Positions 55,645 to 64,000 are shown, counted from the stretch's first letter. The stretch: DNA of 64,000 bases from Moraxella atlantae NBRC 14588 (GCF_001591265.1 NZ_BCUL01000003.1:62001-126000); one strand, 5' to 3'. Program-made: numbers and translations. Notes: a model not told the origin generated them from the sequence alone.

Positions 55645-55735
55645 CTTCCTCCCCTCCCTAAAGTGAGGGGATTGCTACTGCTAGCCGGTCAGGCCCGACC
55701 GCAAGAATATTCTTACTAGCAATAAAGTCGCGATT
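55641..55735 (-). mobile_element. Relic of an IS200/IS605-type element: TnpB C-terminal stub plus right end
   Basis: On the minus strand the frame 55735-55658 encodes 25 residues beginning NRDFIASKNILAVGPDRLA and ending IPSL-stop, the C-terminal signature of TnpB (RDxNAAxNIL plus xVG), the RuvC-III region. It is followed by the right-end hairpin CCCCTC-loop-GAGGGG (55651-55670) and tip GGAAGTCAA at 55641. Everything upstream of the RuvC-III motif is missing; the remnant abuts the DUF2057 stop. In such elements this end also forms the 3' part of the omegaRNA. Confidence 0.85.
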
Positions 55736-56489
55736 AACGCTGTACCCACTGGCGGATTTTTTCGCGTTCTGCAGGCGTGGCTTTCAGCCATAAGTTCATG
55801 AACTGATCGAGCGTGTCCATATTTACATTGGCGTTCACATTTGTGCTGGTGGTGGCAGTGGCATTGCTTGTTACCGCAACACCATTGGTCGCCGCTGGGT
55901 TTGCTTGGGGGGCTAGCGCAGGAATGCTACTGCCCGATTTGCCTTCTAGCGCGTTGATGGTTTGTTGATTGGACTCGACCGCGTTGCTATGCCCACCAAA
56001 AATTCCGCCCAATGCCGAGCCTAGACCGCTAAAAATGCCGCCATCGCTGCTGCCTTGCGCCTGTTGGCTGGCAATGGTTTGGCTGTTACTATCCACTAAG
56101 GCAAGTGTTGGTTTTTTGGCGTAGTCTTTGGCACGTCTATAGGCTTCAGGCTGATTTGCCATCACCAATGTGTACGTACGGTTGTCTTGCAGCTCAACGG
56201 GGATGCTGATGTTATCCGAGCGCAAAATATCATGCTCATCACCGCGTAGATCATACAGACGCTGGTATTTGGCAGTGATCACATGCTGACCAGGTTCTAG
56301 CGTAAATGTGCGCACAGGGTCGCGAAACATACTGGTTTTGACCTCTTGCCCGTTGATTGCAGTGACCACAACATTGTCACCCACGTTGAGAGTAACTTGG
56401 GCGAACGCAGGTATGCTGGTTGCTGCCACTGCGGCTAAGGCGACGGGCGCAAGCGCACGCAAGGTGTTTAGCACGGTTTTGACGCTCAT
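55734..56489 (-). CDS. DUF2057 (YccT-like) exported protein
   Basis: 251 residues with a signal peptide (ALAPVALAAVAATSIPAFA, cleavage about 30/31). The DUF2057 domain includes LNVGDNVVVTAINGQEVKTS, HVITAKYQRLYDLRGDEHDI and PVELQDNRTYTLVMANQPEAY. A Gly/Ser-rich stretch (about 145-170) and an Asn/Thr/Ala-rich linker lead to a C-terminal TPAEREKIRQWV helix. Exported, likely periplasmic; function unknown. Its stop codon touches the TnpB relic. Confidence 0.85.
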   Translation of the reverse strand: MSVKTVLNTLRALAPVALAAVAATSIPAFAQVTLNVGDNVVVTAINGQEVKTSMFRDPVRTFTLEPGQHVITAKYQRLYDLRGDEHDILRSDNISIPVELQDNRTYTLVMANQPEAYRRAKDYAKKPTLALVDSNSQTIASQQAQGSSDGGIFSGLGSALGGIFGGHSNAVESNQQTINALEGKSGSSIPALAPQANPAATNGVAVTSNATATTSTNVNANVNMDTLDQFMNLWLKATPAEREKIRQWVQR

Positions 56490-56608
56490 AAAACTTCCTT
56501 TATATCAGATAAATCGGGCTGATTGGGTTGAATAAAACTTGGTTTACGGGTGTAATTGATTGTTTAAACACGTAAAATTGTTATTGTTGTCAAACAGCTA
56601 AATCTTAT

Positions 56609-57412
56609 TTAAAAATCTAACCAATCTTGCTGCCTGTCGCTGGCAAGCGTATCATCATCGGATGTCAAATCGCGCAATTCATCTAGCAACGTACGTTCAT
56701 CAATCAGCTTGATTGCCGCTTGCACTTTGGCTTTGGTGACATGCGCGCGCTCAAGGTTGGTAAACATCGGCTGCACAGCGGTCAATACCTCAAGCATCGC
56801 TCCAATGCGCTTTGGGCCTTCATCAAGCAGATAATCAGTAATGCGCGGGTCAAATTGCCAGTTGCGCCGCTTGAGCACCGCCTGTAAAATCAGCGCGCGG
56901 TCACTGCGGTCACTGCCTGTTGGTAATGCCACCAACAGCGACTTTGCCAAGCGCGATTTTAAATCTTGTAGACCAAAATCAAGCTGTCCGAATGGCTTGC
57001 GACTGGCAAACGCCAACAGCACTTGCGCATCTTGGCTGCGTTCACGGCTACGGTTGATCAGATGAAAAATCGCCTCTTGCCAACCTGCATGCCCCTCGAT
57101 CGCGTCAATATCATCAATGGCAATCATGTCCATATGTTCAAGCCCACCCACCACTTGTGGATCAAGCCCGACCAGCTCACGCATGGACAGATAAATCACC
57201 GAACTGCCCAACTCGCGGAATGACTCCCCAATCGCTGCCAACAGATGGGACTTGCCCGTATCTGCCTCACCTTGCAAATACAGCTGATTGACCAAGCCGA
57301 CATGCGCTTGCCGTACCGCATCAATGACAGTCAGCCACCCAGGCCCAGCAAAATCGCTCAAACTTGCGTCTTGCTTGATGTATAAGTCTAGGCTAAGCTG
57401 GCGCTGCGTCAT
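56609..57412 (-). CDS. hda: DnaA regulatory inactivator Hda
   Basis: 267 residues. Residues 4-9 (QLSLDL) are the beta-clamp binding motif found at the start of Hda. The AAA+ core has a degenerate Walker A (QGEADTGKSHLLAAIG), Walker B MIAIDDIDAIEG and sensor-1 LAFASRKP, and box VII-type DLKSRLAKSLLVALP (arginine finger region). With the clamp it stimulates DnaA-ATP hydrolysis to prevent re-initiation. The C-terminal extension (about 235-267) is acidic and longer than in E. coli (233-248 aa). Confidence 0.9.
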   Translation of the reverse strand: MTQRQLSLDLYIKQDASLSDFAGPGWLTVIDAVRQAHVGLVNQLYLQGEADTGKSHLLAAIGESFRELGSSVIYLSMRELVGLDPQVVGGLEHMDMIAIDDIDAIEGHAGWQEAIFHLINRSRERSQDAQVLLAFASRKPFGQLDFGLQDLKSRLAKSLLVALPTGSDRSDRALILQAVLKRRNWQFDPRITDYLLDEGPKRIGAMLEVLTAVQPMFTNLERAHVTKAKVQAAIKLIDERTLLDELRDLTSDDDTLASDRQQDWLDF

Positions 57413-57684
57413 TGATGGTGATTGTCCTTTACCAAACGCATGATTTAAACATTTTTATGATGGACAGGGCGTTGGCAATTTGCGGTTATTATACCAATTT
57501 TGGCAAGCAAAGATAGCATGGCTAGGCGTGGGTGTGCAAATTTTTGTCACATACAGTCGCTAGATATTTTACAGCATATCAGAATTTGCCCCCACTTTAT
57601 TGCTCCAGCTTGTCAATGAGCCCATCTTGCCAGTGCCAACAAACTTGCGTATGATACGTCTAACATTTTGACAAATAAACCATT

Positions 57685-58605
57685 ATGCGATCTGATTTGC
57701 CACACAAGTTTTTAGCTTCCCAATGTTTGGGTATATTGACCGTCGCGCTTGCTGCTTTGGTAGGCTGTGATCGCTTGCCTGCGCCCAATCCTGCCAACAA
57801 CAGCGCATCTAACGTTACGCATATTACGCGCGATACCACGCCAACCGCGAGCACAACCGCTGCACCTGCGCCACAAGACGGCGATGTCATCGTTGCCGAT
57901 ATGCCTGCCACAATGCCGCCTGCGGTGGTGGGTCTAAAAAAAGCCGACTTTCCTGTGTATTTGGCAGGTGTGCCTAGCTTGCTACACCCCATCGTGCCGT
58001 CTGTACCTGCCCAAAGCGCGTATCCTAACGCCAAACGCGGCGATGCCACGCCTGTCAATTATTTTCAGCAAACCGCGCCTTATACTTTTAGCGTGAATGT
58101 TTATAATTTGGTGTTTGAAAATATCAAAACTCGCAGTGCTAAGCGGTTGTTTGTACAGGACAATTATTTGATCAAATCGGTATTTTATCCGTATGTTGAT
58201 TTGGCAAAAACCCCCAACGACGCGCCTGCTAATGCTGCAACTGCAGATAGCACCATGACGCCGACCGATAAAAAACTACTCGGGCATTTTATTTATGAAG
58301 TTAAAGAGCTGCCTGATGACAATGACAGCAAAACCAATATCGATGACCAGCTGTCGCTGTATATGAGCGATGATACGGGCAATCACTTGACCAAGCTACA
58401 CCCGATTAACCAGTATGTCAAAACCACGTATTGGTTGCCTGAGGTTGAGCGGTTTTACTTCACCACCCAAGCCGACACCAACGGCGATGGGCTAATTAAT
58501 GAAAATGATCACATTTATAACTATGTCATTGATTTTGCTACCACACGTGACGCGGTCAATGGCTACCGTGCACCCACGGTCGTAGCGTACAACTACAATC
58601 CTTGA
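57685..58605 (+). CDS. Lipoprotein with a calcium-binding EF-hand-like loop
   Basis: 306 residues. Signal peptide core GILTVALAALVGC has lipobox LVGC. A long Thr/Ala/Pro linker (about 28-75) precedes a beta-rich domain. DTNGDGLINENDHI near residue 268 matches the D-x-N/D-x-D-G-x-I-x3-D calcium loop. The protein family is not recognised. It is the last plus-strand gene before the folded intergenic element at 58632-58757; the two may share a transcript end. Confidence 0.82.
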   Translation: MRSDLPHKFLASQCLGILTVALAALVGCDRLPAPNPANNSASNVTHITRDTTPTASTTAAPAPQDGDVIVADMPATMPPAVVGLKKADFPVYLAGVPSLLHPIVPSVPAQSAYPNAKRGDATPVNYFQQTAPYTFSVNVYNLVFENIKTRSAKRLFVQDNYLIKSVFYPYVDLAKTPNDAPANAATADSTMTPTDKKLLGHFIYEVKELPDDNDSKTNIDDQLSLYMSDDTGNHLTKLHPINQYVKTTYWLPEVERFYFTTQADTNGDGLINENDHIYNYVIDFATTRDAVNGYRAPTVVAYNYNP

Positions 58606-58631
58606 CATATGACACACTCCTCCGCCAAACC

Positions 58632-58757
58632 TAGCGTCTAAATTTAGCGTCTAAACCTAGCGGCCGTGGTGGAGAATCTTTGCGACCCATAGCCGCTCAA
58701 TCAAGGTTGGGTTGCTACCTTTCACCAGTACACTTACACTGATAAGTGTTGCACTAG
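58632..58757. other. Folded intergenic element of unknown nature
   Basis: TAGCGTCTAAA occurs twice (58632-58642 and 58645-58655), followed by nested pairings: TGGTG/CACCA (58667-58671 with 58723-58727), GCGACCC/GGGTTGC (58682-58688 with 58709-58715) and a hairpin ACACTTA/TAAGTGT (58730-58736 with 58743-58749). Structure of this depth in 126 bp between two gene ends suggests a small RNA, riboswitch-like element or mobile repeat. Strand and function are not known. Confidence 0.45.
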
Positions 58758-58810
58758 AAAAACGCTTTACGCCGTAGAGAATGACGCACGATCAGCTAAA
58801 TTGTCAATAA

Positions 58811-58840
58811 AAAAAATCCCGTCATGGTGACGAGATTTTT
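58811..58840 (-). terminator. Terminator of etfBA
   Basis: On the minus strand AAAATCTCGTCA, loop CCA and TGACGGGATTTTTT form a strong stem (one G-U) with a U-run, 27 bp past the etfA stop. Confidence 0.85.
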
Positions 58841-58867
58841 GTTAGTCGGCTACTGGCAAATTGGCAA

Positions 58868-59800
58868 TTACAATTTGCTGGTCAATTCTGGCAATACAGT
58901 GAAGATATCGCCTTCTAAGAAATAATCCGCCACTTGTGCGATGGGTGCTTCGGGGTCGTTGTTGATTGCCACGATGACTTTAGAGTCTTTCATCCCTGCT
59001 AAGTGCTGAATTGCGCCTGAGATACCTGCCGCGATATACAAGCTTGGCGCAACGATTTTACCAGTTTGTCCAACTTGCAGATCGTTTGGTACATAGCCTG
59101 CATCGACAGCTGCACGTGATGCGCCCATTGCCGCGCCCAATTTATCTACCAATGGCTCAAGGTATTTGGTAAAGTTTTCACCGCTACCCAGCGCACGTCC
59201 ACCCGATACCACGATCTCGGCAGAGGTCAATTCTGGGCGATCAGATTTTGCCAACTCTTCGCCAACAAAGCTTGATTTGCCTACATCGCCGCCTGCGCTG
59301 ATTTCTTCAATTTGTGCCGAACCACCTTGCGCTGCTGCCGCGTCAAACGCTGTGGCGCGCACGGTGATGACTTTTTTGGCTTCAGTGTCTTTGACAGTGG
59401 CGATGGCGTTACCTGCATAAATTGGACGCTCAAAGGTTTCGGCATCAATCACCGCGGTGATGTCTGATACCATATTGACATCTAGCAGGGCTGCCACGCG
59501 TGGCATGAAGTTTTTGCCTGTGGTCGTAGCAGGTGCAATGATATGGCTATAATCCCCTGCCAATGATACAACCAATGCAGCAACGTTTTCGGCAAGTTGA
59601 TTTTCAAACGCGGGTTTTGAGGCGCACAACACGCGGCTGACACCTGCCACTTGGCTGGCTTGCTGGGCAACGTCTTGGCAACCGCTGCCTGCCACCAATA
59701 CTGTGATATCACCGCCGATTTTACTTGCGGCGGTAACCGCGCTTAGTGTGGCTTTTTTTAGCTCTTTATTGTCGTGCTCGGCATAGACTAAAATGCTCAT
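58868..59800 (-). CDS. etfA: Electron transfer flavoprotein alpha subunit
   Basis: 310 residues from ATG 59800 ([18 protein letters not shown]); the upstream 8 codons are not conserved. The C-terminal FAD domain has [31 protein letters not shown] and [16 protein letters not shown] with the family signature. With EtfB it passes electrons from acyl-CoA and other dehydrogenases to ETF-quinone oxidoreductase. etfB lies 65 bp upstream in the same operon; a strong terminator follows. Confidence 0.96.
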   Translation of the reverse strand: MSILVYAEHDNKELKKATLSAVTAASKIGGDITVLVAGSGCQDVAQQASQVAGVSRVLCASKPAFENQLAENVAALVVSLAGDYSHIIAPATTTGKNFMPRVAALLDVNMVSDITAVIDAETFERPIYAGNAIATVKDTEAKKVITVRATAFDAAAAQGGSAQIEEISAGGDVGKSSFVGEELAKSDRPELTSAEIVVSGGRALGSGENFTKYLEPLVDKLGAAMGASRAAVDAGYVPNDLQVGQTGKIVAPSLYIAAGISGAIQHLAGMKDSKVIVAINNDPEAPIAQVADYFLEGDIFTVLPELTSKL

Positions 59801-59865
59801 GTTGAAATCCTTTTTAAGTGTCAAATCTTCAAATAATGGGTCAATAGTTAGCGATTTGTTGCTAA

Positions 59866-60615
59866 TTAGATCACCTTGGCTTCATTTTTTAGCTTGTCAA
59901 TCAACTCATCCACTGAATTGACTTTTACGCCTGCTTGACGCTCGGCAGGTGGGGTGACTTTAACCACTTGGATATTCGCGTCAGTGCTCACGCCATAATC
60001 GGCAGGTGTTTTTTCATCCAATGGTTTTTTCTTGGCCTTCATGATGTTTGGTAGCTTGATAAAGCGTGGCGCATTCAAGCGCAAGTCCGTGGTAATCACT
60101 GCAGGCAACGGCAAGTCAACGGTTTGTAAGCCGCCATCAATCTCACGGGTAACGGTTGCTTTGCCATTGGCAATTTGTACTTTAGAAGCAAATGTTGCTT
60201 GCCCCACGTCTAGCAATGCCGCCAACATTTGACCTGTTTGGTTGTTGTCGTCATCGATGGCTTGTTTACCCAAAATCACCACGTCGGCATTTTCTTGCTC
60301 AGTAATGGCTTTTAGGATTTTTGCCACTTGTAGGGGACGTACGGTGTCGTTGGTTTCGACCAAAATACCACGGTCTGCACCCATTGCTAGCGCGCTGCGG
60401 ATTTGCTCTTGCGCTTCTTTGGGCCCGATTGATACCACCACGATTTCGCTAATCACGCCTGCTTCTTGCAAGCGCACCGCTTCTTCAACGGCGATTTCGT
60501 CAAATGGGTTCATGGACATTTTGACGTTGGTTAGCTCAACACCTGATTGGTCAGCTTTGACACGAACTTTAACGTTATAATCCACAACACGCTTCACGGC
60601 GACTAATGCTTTCAT
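59866..60615 (-). CDS. etfB: Electron transfer flavoprotein beta subunit
   Basis: 249 residues. N-terminal [48 protein letters not shown] and the AMP-binding signature [19 protein letters not shown] identify Etf[25 protein letters not shown] is also conserved. First gene of the etfBA operon. Upstream is a 426-bp region with a 12-bp inverted repeat that may regulate it. Confidence 0.97.
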   Translation of the reverse strand: MKALVAVKRVVDYNVKVRVKADQSGVELTNVKMSMNPFDEIAVEEAVRLQEAGVISEIVVVSIGPKEAQEQIRSALAMGADRGILVETNDTVRPLQVAKILKAITEQENADVVILGKQAIDDDNNQTGQMLAALLDVGQATFASKVQIANGKATVTREIDGGLQTVDLPLPAVITTDLRLNAPRFIKLPNIMKAKKKPLDEKTPADYGVSTDANIQVVKVTPPAERQAGVKVNSVDELIDKLKNEAKVI

Positions 60616-61041
60616 AGCTTCCTCTTGCTTTTGCCTAACTTATGATTAAAAAAACCAAACTTACACAAGGTTTTTGGTGATTAAATAAAACATTTACGCA
60701 CGCATGCCTTGATTTTACACAAGTTACTTGCTGATGTACAAGTTGAACGTACGTTTAGATTGCCCATCACGCGCACTAGGCTTATTTTATGTGTCCTTTT
60801 GTATGGCATAAAATAAGCGTGTCGCCACACCATCTTACCTGTGGCAGCGCGAGGTGGACTGATCGGTAAAATAACTCAGCCGCCTTATGTTGCGCTAACT
60901 GACACGACAAATCAAGGCTTGACGGTGAATTATAAGTCATGGTTTTGTTAAAGTTTTGCAGGTTTCATGCCGTAAAATAACTTGACAAGCGCATTTTATG
61001 GTTCAATCAGTGGTGATTTGGGCATAATTTATCCACTGCAA
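60616..61041. other. Regulatory gap upstream of etfBA
   Basis: 426 bp with no gene. The only marked structure is a perfect inverted repeat GCTTATTTTATG/CATAAAATAAGC (60780-60791 and 60807-60818) with a 15-bp spacer, about 165 bp before the etfB start. It could be a factor-independent terminator for hemW-side read-through or a binding site. hemW ends at 61042 on the same strand. Confidence 0.55.
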
Positions 61042-62274
61042 TCAAGCAGTTTGAGGATTAGCAGTTTGAAGATTAGCAGTTTCGGGCAAAAATTCACCCA
61101 ACACACGGTTTAAAAATAAAAACCCTGTGTCGGTGCAGCGAATGCGTGCGCGGTCATCAGCCATCAAGCCTTGCGCGATCAAACGCGCCAGTGTCGGTGC
61201 GATGGTATCAAACGCCAATCCTGTACGCGCTTGCCACAAATCACGCGGTACGCCGTTTTTGAGGCGCAAGGCATTGAGCATAAATTCAAACGCCAGTGCG
61301 TTCTCGTCAATGCGCTGCCAACCAACCTTGCCTTGGGTACCGTGTGGCGTCAGATAGTCTTTGGGCAGACGGGTTTTACTGAAGCGAAAAATACCGTCAG
61401 GTGTGGTGATTTTGGCATGTGCACCTGCCCCAATCGCCAAATAATCACCAAATTGCCAGTAATTGAGGTTGTGGCGGCATTGTTGGTCTGATGTTTGCGC
61501 CCATGCCGACACTTCATACTGCATCAGACCATGGGCTTGCAACAACACCGCACCCTGCTCGCCAATCTCGTCTAATGCGTCATCATCGGGCAAGGTTGGC
61601 GGTGTGCGATAAAACACGGTGTTGGGCTCGATGGTTAGCTGATACCATGATATATGCGGCACACGCAAATCAAAAGCTTGCTGCAAATCCGCCAACGCAT
61701 CGGCAAGCGTCTGCTGCGGCAAGCCGTGCATAAGGTCAATATTTAAACGGCTAAATCCAGCATCTTGGGCGGCTTTGACGGCGGCTATTGCTTGCACACG
61801 GCTATGAATGCGCCCCAAAGCTTGCAGCTTGTCGGAGGCAAAACTTTGCACCCCCAACGATAGCCGATTGATACCTAAATTTAGATACTCAGCAAACGGC
61901 GCGTGCTCAACGGTAGCAGGGTTGGCTTCTAGCGTGATTTCGCAGTCATCGCTGAGCCGCAGCCGCTTGGCAATGCCGTCAAACAGCCGCGCGTAGGCAG
62001 CAATGGGCATCAAAGATGGCGTGCCACCGCCAATAAAAATCGAGCTAACCACACGCCCCTGCACCCATGGCAACTGGCTGTCCAGATCCTGCAGCAGCGC
62101 GTCGGCATACGCGGCAAAGTCCGCCTGACCATTTAGGGTATGTGAGTTAAAATCGCAATACGGGCATTTTTTGACGCACCACGGCACATGAATGTACAAC
62201 GCCAGTGGTACGTTGGCAGATTGTAACACCACAGGATTTAAAATGCTAGAATGAGGTGAGGTCGTATTCGGCAC
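61042..62274 (-). CDS. hemW: HemW, heme chaperone / radical SAM protein
   Basis: 410 residues. The radical SAM cluster motif is CVKKCPYCDFN (C-x3-C-x2-C) with the extra Cys-rich lead typical of HemW/CPDH-like proteins. FIGGGTPSLM, LEANPATVE and LSLGVQSF are conserved. A HemN-type C-terminal domain follows. It binds heme for delivery rather than oxidising coproporphyrinogen. The C-terminal tail is a tandem pentapeptide (TANLQTANPQTA) encoded by a 15-bp repeat. E. coli HemW is about 378 aa. Confidence 0.92.
   Translation of the reverse strand: MPNTTSPHSSILNPVVLQSANVPLALYIHVPWCVKKCPYCDFNSHTLNGQADFAAYADALLQDLDSQLPWVQGRVVSSIFIGGGTPSLMPIAAYARLFDGIAKRLRLSDDCEITLEANPATVEHAPFAEYLNLGINRLSLGVQSFASDKLQALGRIHSRVQAIAAVKAAQDAGFSRLNIDLMHGLPQQTLADALADLQQAFDLRVPHISWYQLTIEPNTVFYRTPPTLPDDDALDEIGEQGAVLLQAHGLMQYEVSAWAQTSDQQCRHNLNYWQFGDYLAIGAGAHAKITTPDGIFRFSKTRLPKDYLTPHGTQGKVGWQRIDENALAFEFMLNALRLKNGVPRDLWQARTGLAFDTIAPTLARLIAQGLMADDRARIRCTDTGFLFLNRVLGEFLPETANLQTANPQTA
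61045..61088 (+). repeat. 15-bp tandem repeat at the hemW 3' end
   Basis: AGCAGTTTGAGGATT, AGCAGTTTGAAGATT and a partial third unit AGCAGTTTCGGGCA. It lies inside hemW and adds a TANxQ-type tail, so unit gain or loss keeps the frame and changes only tail length. Confidence 0.85.
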
Positions 62275-62286
62275 AGCAGCAATGTC

Positions 62287-62919
62287 CTAGGTTGCATTTG
62301 CATCACGCAGCGCGCGCAATTGTTTAAGACTTAAATAGCCGATGTGTTGGTCATCGTGCGGCAAGGTGGCTTGCTGTTCAGGCGTAAGCTTGCGGATATG
62401 CAGGCGATAGTTAGGCGCGAGCAAATCCTGCACGTTATGAATATTATCAACATCGAGCGTCAATTGATTATCCACATGACTGGTCGCCACGCCGCTGATA
62501 GTAGGACTGGGATTGATAAAACTGTAGTCGTGATAAAACGCGCTGGTTTTGGCTTGCGCGATGGCACGGGCGCGGCTATCTGCTACAATCAGCAGCTTGT
62601 GGTGATATTCCTCAAACTGATTGGGCAAATATCCGCCTAAATTGATAAAAAATAGCTGTGGCGCAGACGGCCGACTGGGTGCGCTGACTTGTCGGTCTTG
62701 GCGGCTTACGGCTTCGCAAACCAACGCCACGCTATAATCGCCCACACGTGTGACCGCGCGCCACGCATCGATATGCCATTTGCCGCGCACCTCACGCCAC
62801 GCAGCATTGACGGCAGGCAGCACATCGCCCAATGTTTTGGCAGCCACAAACATCACGTCATGCTGCTCAATCAGCCGACCTGGTGGCGTTGCGCCAATTT
62901 TTAGCATCAACAGCTGCAT
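62287..62919 (-). CDS. DUF1543 domain protein
   Basis: 210 residues, two DUF1543-like units (about 1-80 and 85-200), each with an N-terminal beta-alpha start (MQLLMLKIGATPPGRLIEQHD; PQLFFINLGGYLPNQFEEYHHKL). The family is known from Acinetobacter-type and related bacteria, and its function is not established. It lies 12 bp from the hemW start on the same strand and 12 bp after sohB, so sohB-DUF1543-hemW likely form one minus-strand operon. Confidence 0.85.
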   Translation of the reverse strand: MQLLMLKIGATPPGRLIEQHDVMFVAAKTLGDVLPAVNAAWREVRGKWHIDAWRAVTRVGDYSVALVCEAVSRQDRQVSAPSRPSAPQLFFINLGGYLPNQFEEYHHKLLIVADSRARAIAQAKTSAFYHDYSFINPSPTISGVATSHVDNQLTLDVDNIHNVQDLLAPNYRLHIRKLTPEQQATLPHDDQHIGYLSLKQLRALRDANAT

Positions 62920-62931
62920 GGCAAACTTGTG

Positions 62932-63906
62932 TTAGTGCTGGTTTTGGCGCGGTTCAAAGGCGTGCATGACCTCAGGCAGCTTAGCTGTTGCCGCGTCCAA
63001 CGCCCCTGCCACCACGCGCTGACTCAATGCTTGGGTAGCAGCTTGCGCTGATTGCGCCAAGCCAAGTTTTTCGGCAAATGTCGGTTTGCGGCGTGAGTGA
63101 ATGGCATACACTTGCTGGCTTGCCATTTTATCCAACAAATAGCTGTCAGAGGTTTGCAATTCATCGACCAAATTGCGTGCCAATGCGTCCTCACCATACC
63201 AGTGCTCACCCGTGGCGACTTTGGCAACCTCTAACTGCGGGCGAAAATTACGCACAAAATCTTGAAACAGCTTGTGGGTTTGCTCAAGTTCTTGTTGGAA
63301 TTTTTCTTTGTCTTCGGCATCATTTTTGCCAAACACGGTCACGGTGCGTTTGTACTTGCCTGCAGTGAATACATCAACATCGATATCATGTTTTTGCAAA
63401 AAGTCATGAAAATTTGGCACCTGTGCGACCACACCAATCGAGCCGACCACCGCAAACGGCGCAGCAATAATGTTATCAGCAACACACGCCATCATATAGC
63501 CACCACTGGCGGCAATTTTATCGACACAAACCGTCAAGGTCAGCCCAGCGTCTTTGATACGCACCAACTGTGCCGCTGCCAAGCCATAGCTGTGCACCAA
63601 ACCGCCTGCCGACTCAAGGCGCAACACCACCTCGTCGCCTGCTTCAGCCACGGTCAATAACGCGCTGATCTCCTCGCGCAGTTGTTGCACGGCGGTGGCT
63701 TTGATATCACCATTAAAATCGAGCACAAACACCTTGTGCTGCGCTTTGCCGCGTTTGGGCAAATCAGTCAGCGCGCGCTTGAGCAGTTTTTTAAAACTTG
63801 GTTTGTCGCCAGTTTCTAGCATCAGCTGCTGCTTGCGTTGGTTTTTGATTTTGTTTAAGTGGGTGACTTTGATGTCAAGCGGATTTTTGCTGTTTTGAAA
63901 TAGCAT
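62932..63906 (-). CDS. sohB: SohB-type inner-membrane serine peptidase (family S49)
   Basis: 324 residues. Conserved core: LRLESAGGLVHSYGLAAAQL, VDKIAASGGYMMACVAD (nucleophile Ser), IVGSIGVVAQVPNF, TAGKYKRTVTVFGKND (catalytic Lys region) and TGEHWYGEDAL. E. coli SohB is about 349 aa and has an N-terminal membrane helix; here the N-terminus (NSKNPLDIKVTHLNKIKNQR) shows no hydrophobic segment and reads as basic and soluble. A truncated start is unlikely since the upstream 94 bp contain no extension. Confidence 0.88.
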   Translation of the reverse strand: MLFQNSKNPLDIKVTHLNKIKNQRKQQLMLETGDKPSFKKLLKRALTDLPKRGKAQHKVFVLDFNGDIKATAVQQLREEISALLTVAEAGDEVVLRLESAGGLVHSYGLAAAQLVRIKDAGLTLTVCVDKIAASGGYMMACVADNIIAAPFAVVGSIGVVAQVPNFHDFLQKHDIDVDVFTAGKYKRTVTVFGKNDAEDKEKFQQELEQTHKLFQDFVRNFRPQLEVAKVATGEHWYGEDALARNLVDELQTSDSYLLDKMASQQVYAIHSRRKPTFAEKLGLAQSAQAATQALSQRVVAGALDAATAKLPEVMHAFEPRQNQH

Positions 63907-64000
63907 AATGATAACCTAATGGTTGTTTGACACAACTTGTTTTAAAAAAGGGGTGAATTCAACCTGCTTTGGTGGGCGCAGGTGGGGCAAATTTCAATAT
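63907..64000. other. Window end, upstream of sohB
   Basis: 94 bp upstream of the sohB start. No gene start or clear promoter could be supported. Confidence 0.4.

Noticed and set aside
58640-58757. Class I c-di-GMP (GEMM) riboswitch on the minus strand
   Set aside because: GGGTCGCAAAG looks like the GEMM core, but stem spacing, GNRA loop and receptor are missing and no downstream minus-strand gene follows.
58632-58757. Integron attC site
   Set aside because: GTTGGGT resembles a core site but there is no matching partner or cassette layout.

Overview
The window is a stretch of gammaproteobacterial chromosome, most likely from the Moraxellaceae (a Moraxella or close relative). That placement is an inference from gene content and protein style: a FimL homologue, dispersed gspL-gspM, an rnhA-dnaQ fusion, an orphan soluble rnfB next to nth, and GTG/TTG starts. 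No rRNA and no CRISPR array are seen.

Left end (1-7400) is accessory DNA. Positions 1-5198 carry the head-packaging module of a P2-like prophage: gpM (partial), gpN and gpO on the minus strand, and gpP and gpQ divergently on the plus strand, with a dyad-rich late-promoter region between the two arms. Two small genes with their own terminators follow. Then comes an AT-rich region holding an array of GTAACCTTTTT repeats, and an attachment half-site that copies the 3' end of a tRNA-Ser (6786-6811) followed by a tRNA-type terminator. Beyond it lies the N-terminal stub of a type I restriction HsdR gene, cut off by a perfect 40-bp palindrome. This palindrome shares 30 bases with the right end of an IS200/IS605 (TnpB) element relic found 48 kb away at 55641-55735.

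From 7411 onward the window is core chromosome: pncB-rsmE, waaA, ppa, rnfB-nth, fimL-nudC, a DUF389 membrane protein, the rnhA-dnaQ fusion, ldcA, the Mrp/ApbC carrier and metG. A sensor kinase and a two-receiver response regulator (25.7-29.3 kb) precede a five-gene molybdenum hydroxylase cluster: a PaoABC-like aldehyde oxidoreductase, an XdhC/PaoD-like chaperone and a MocA-like cytidylyltransferase (29.6-35.8 kb). A tRNA-Arg(CCU) follows, then dnaE, fabI, folE, a membrane J-domain protein, uvrB, a DUF815 ATPase, zapE, a VIT1-type transporter, a nitroreductase, a catalase-like protein, gpsA, sixA, gspL-gspM, a DUF2057 protein, hda, a Ca-loop lipoprotein, etfBA, hemW, a DUF1543 protein and sohB.

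The core genes cover DNA replication and repair (dnaE, epsilon/RNase HI, hda, uvrB, nth), cofactor and redox metabolism (pncB, nudC, folE, etfBA, Mo hydroxylase), envelope functions (waaA, ldcA, gpsA, fabI) and surface or secretion machinery (FimL, GspL/GspM). The points most worth a second look are the paired IS605-type end scars, the att core flanked on both sides by GTGGGCT repeats, the GTAACC array, the helical insertion in the molybdenum subunit, and a folded intergenic element at 58632-58757.
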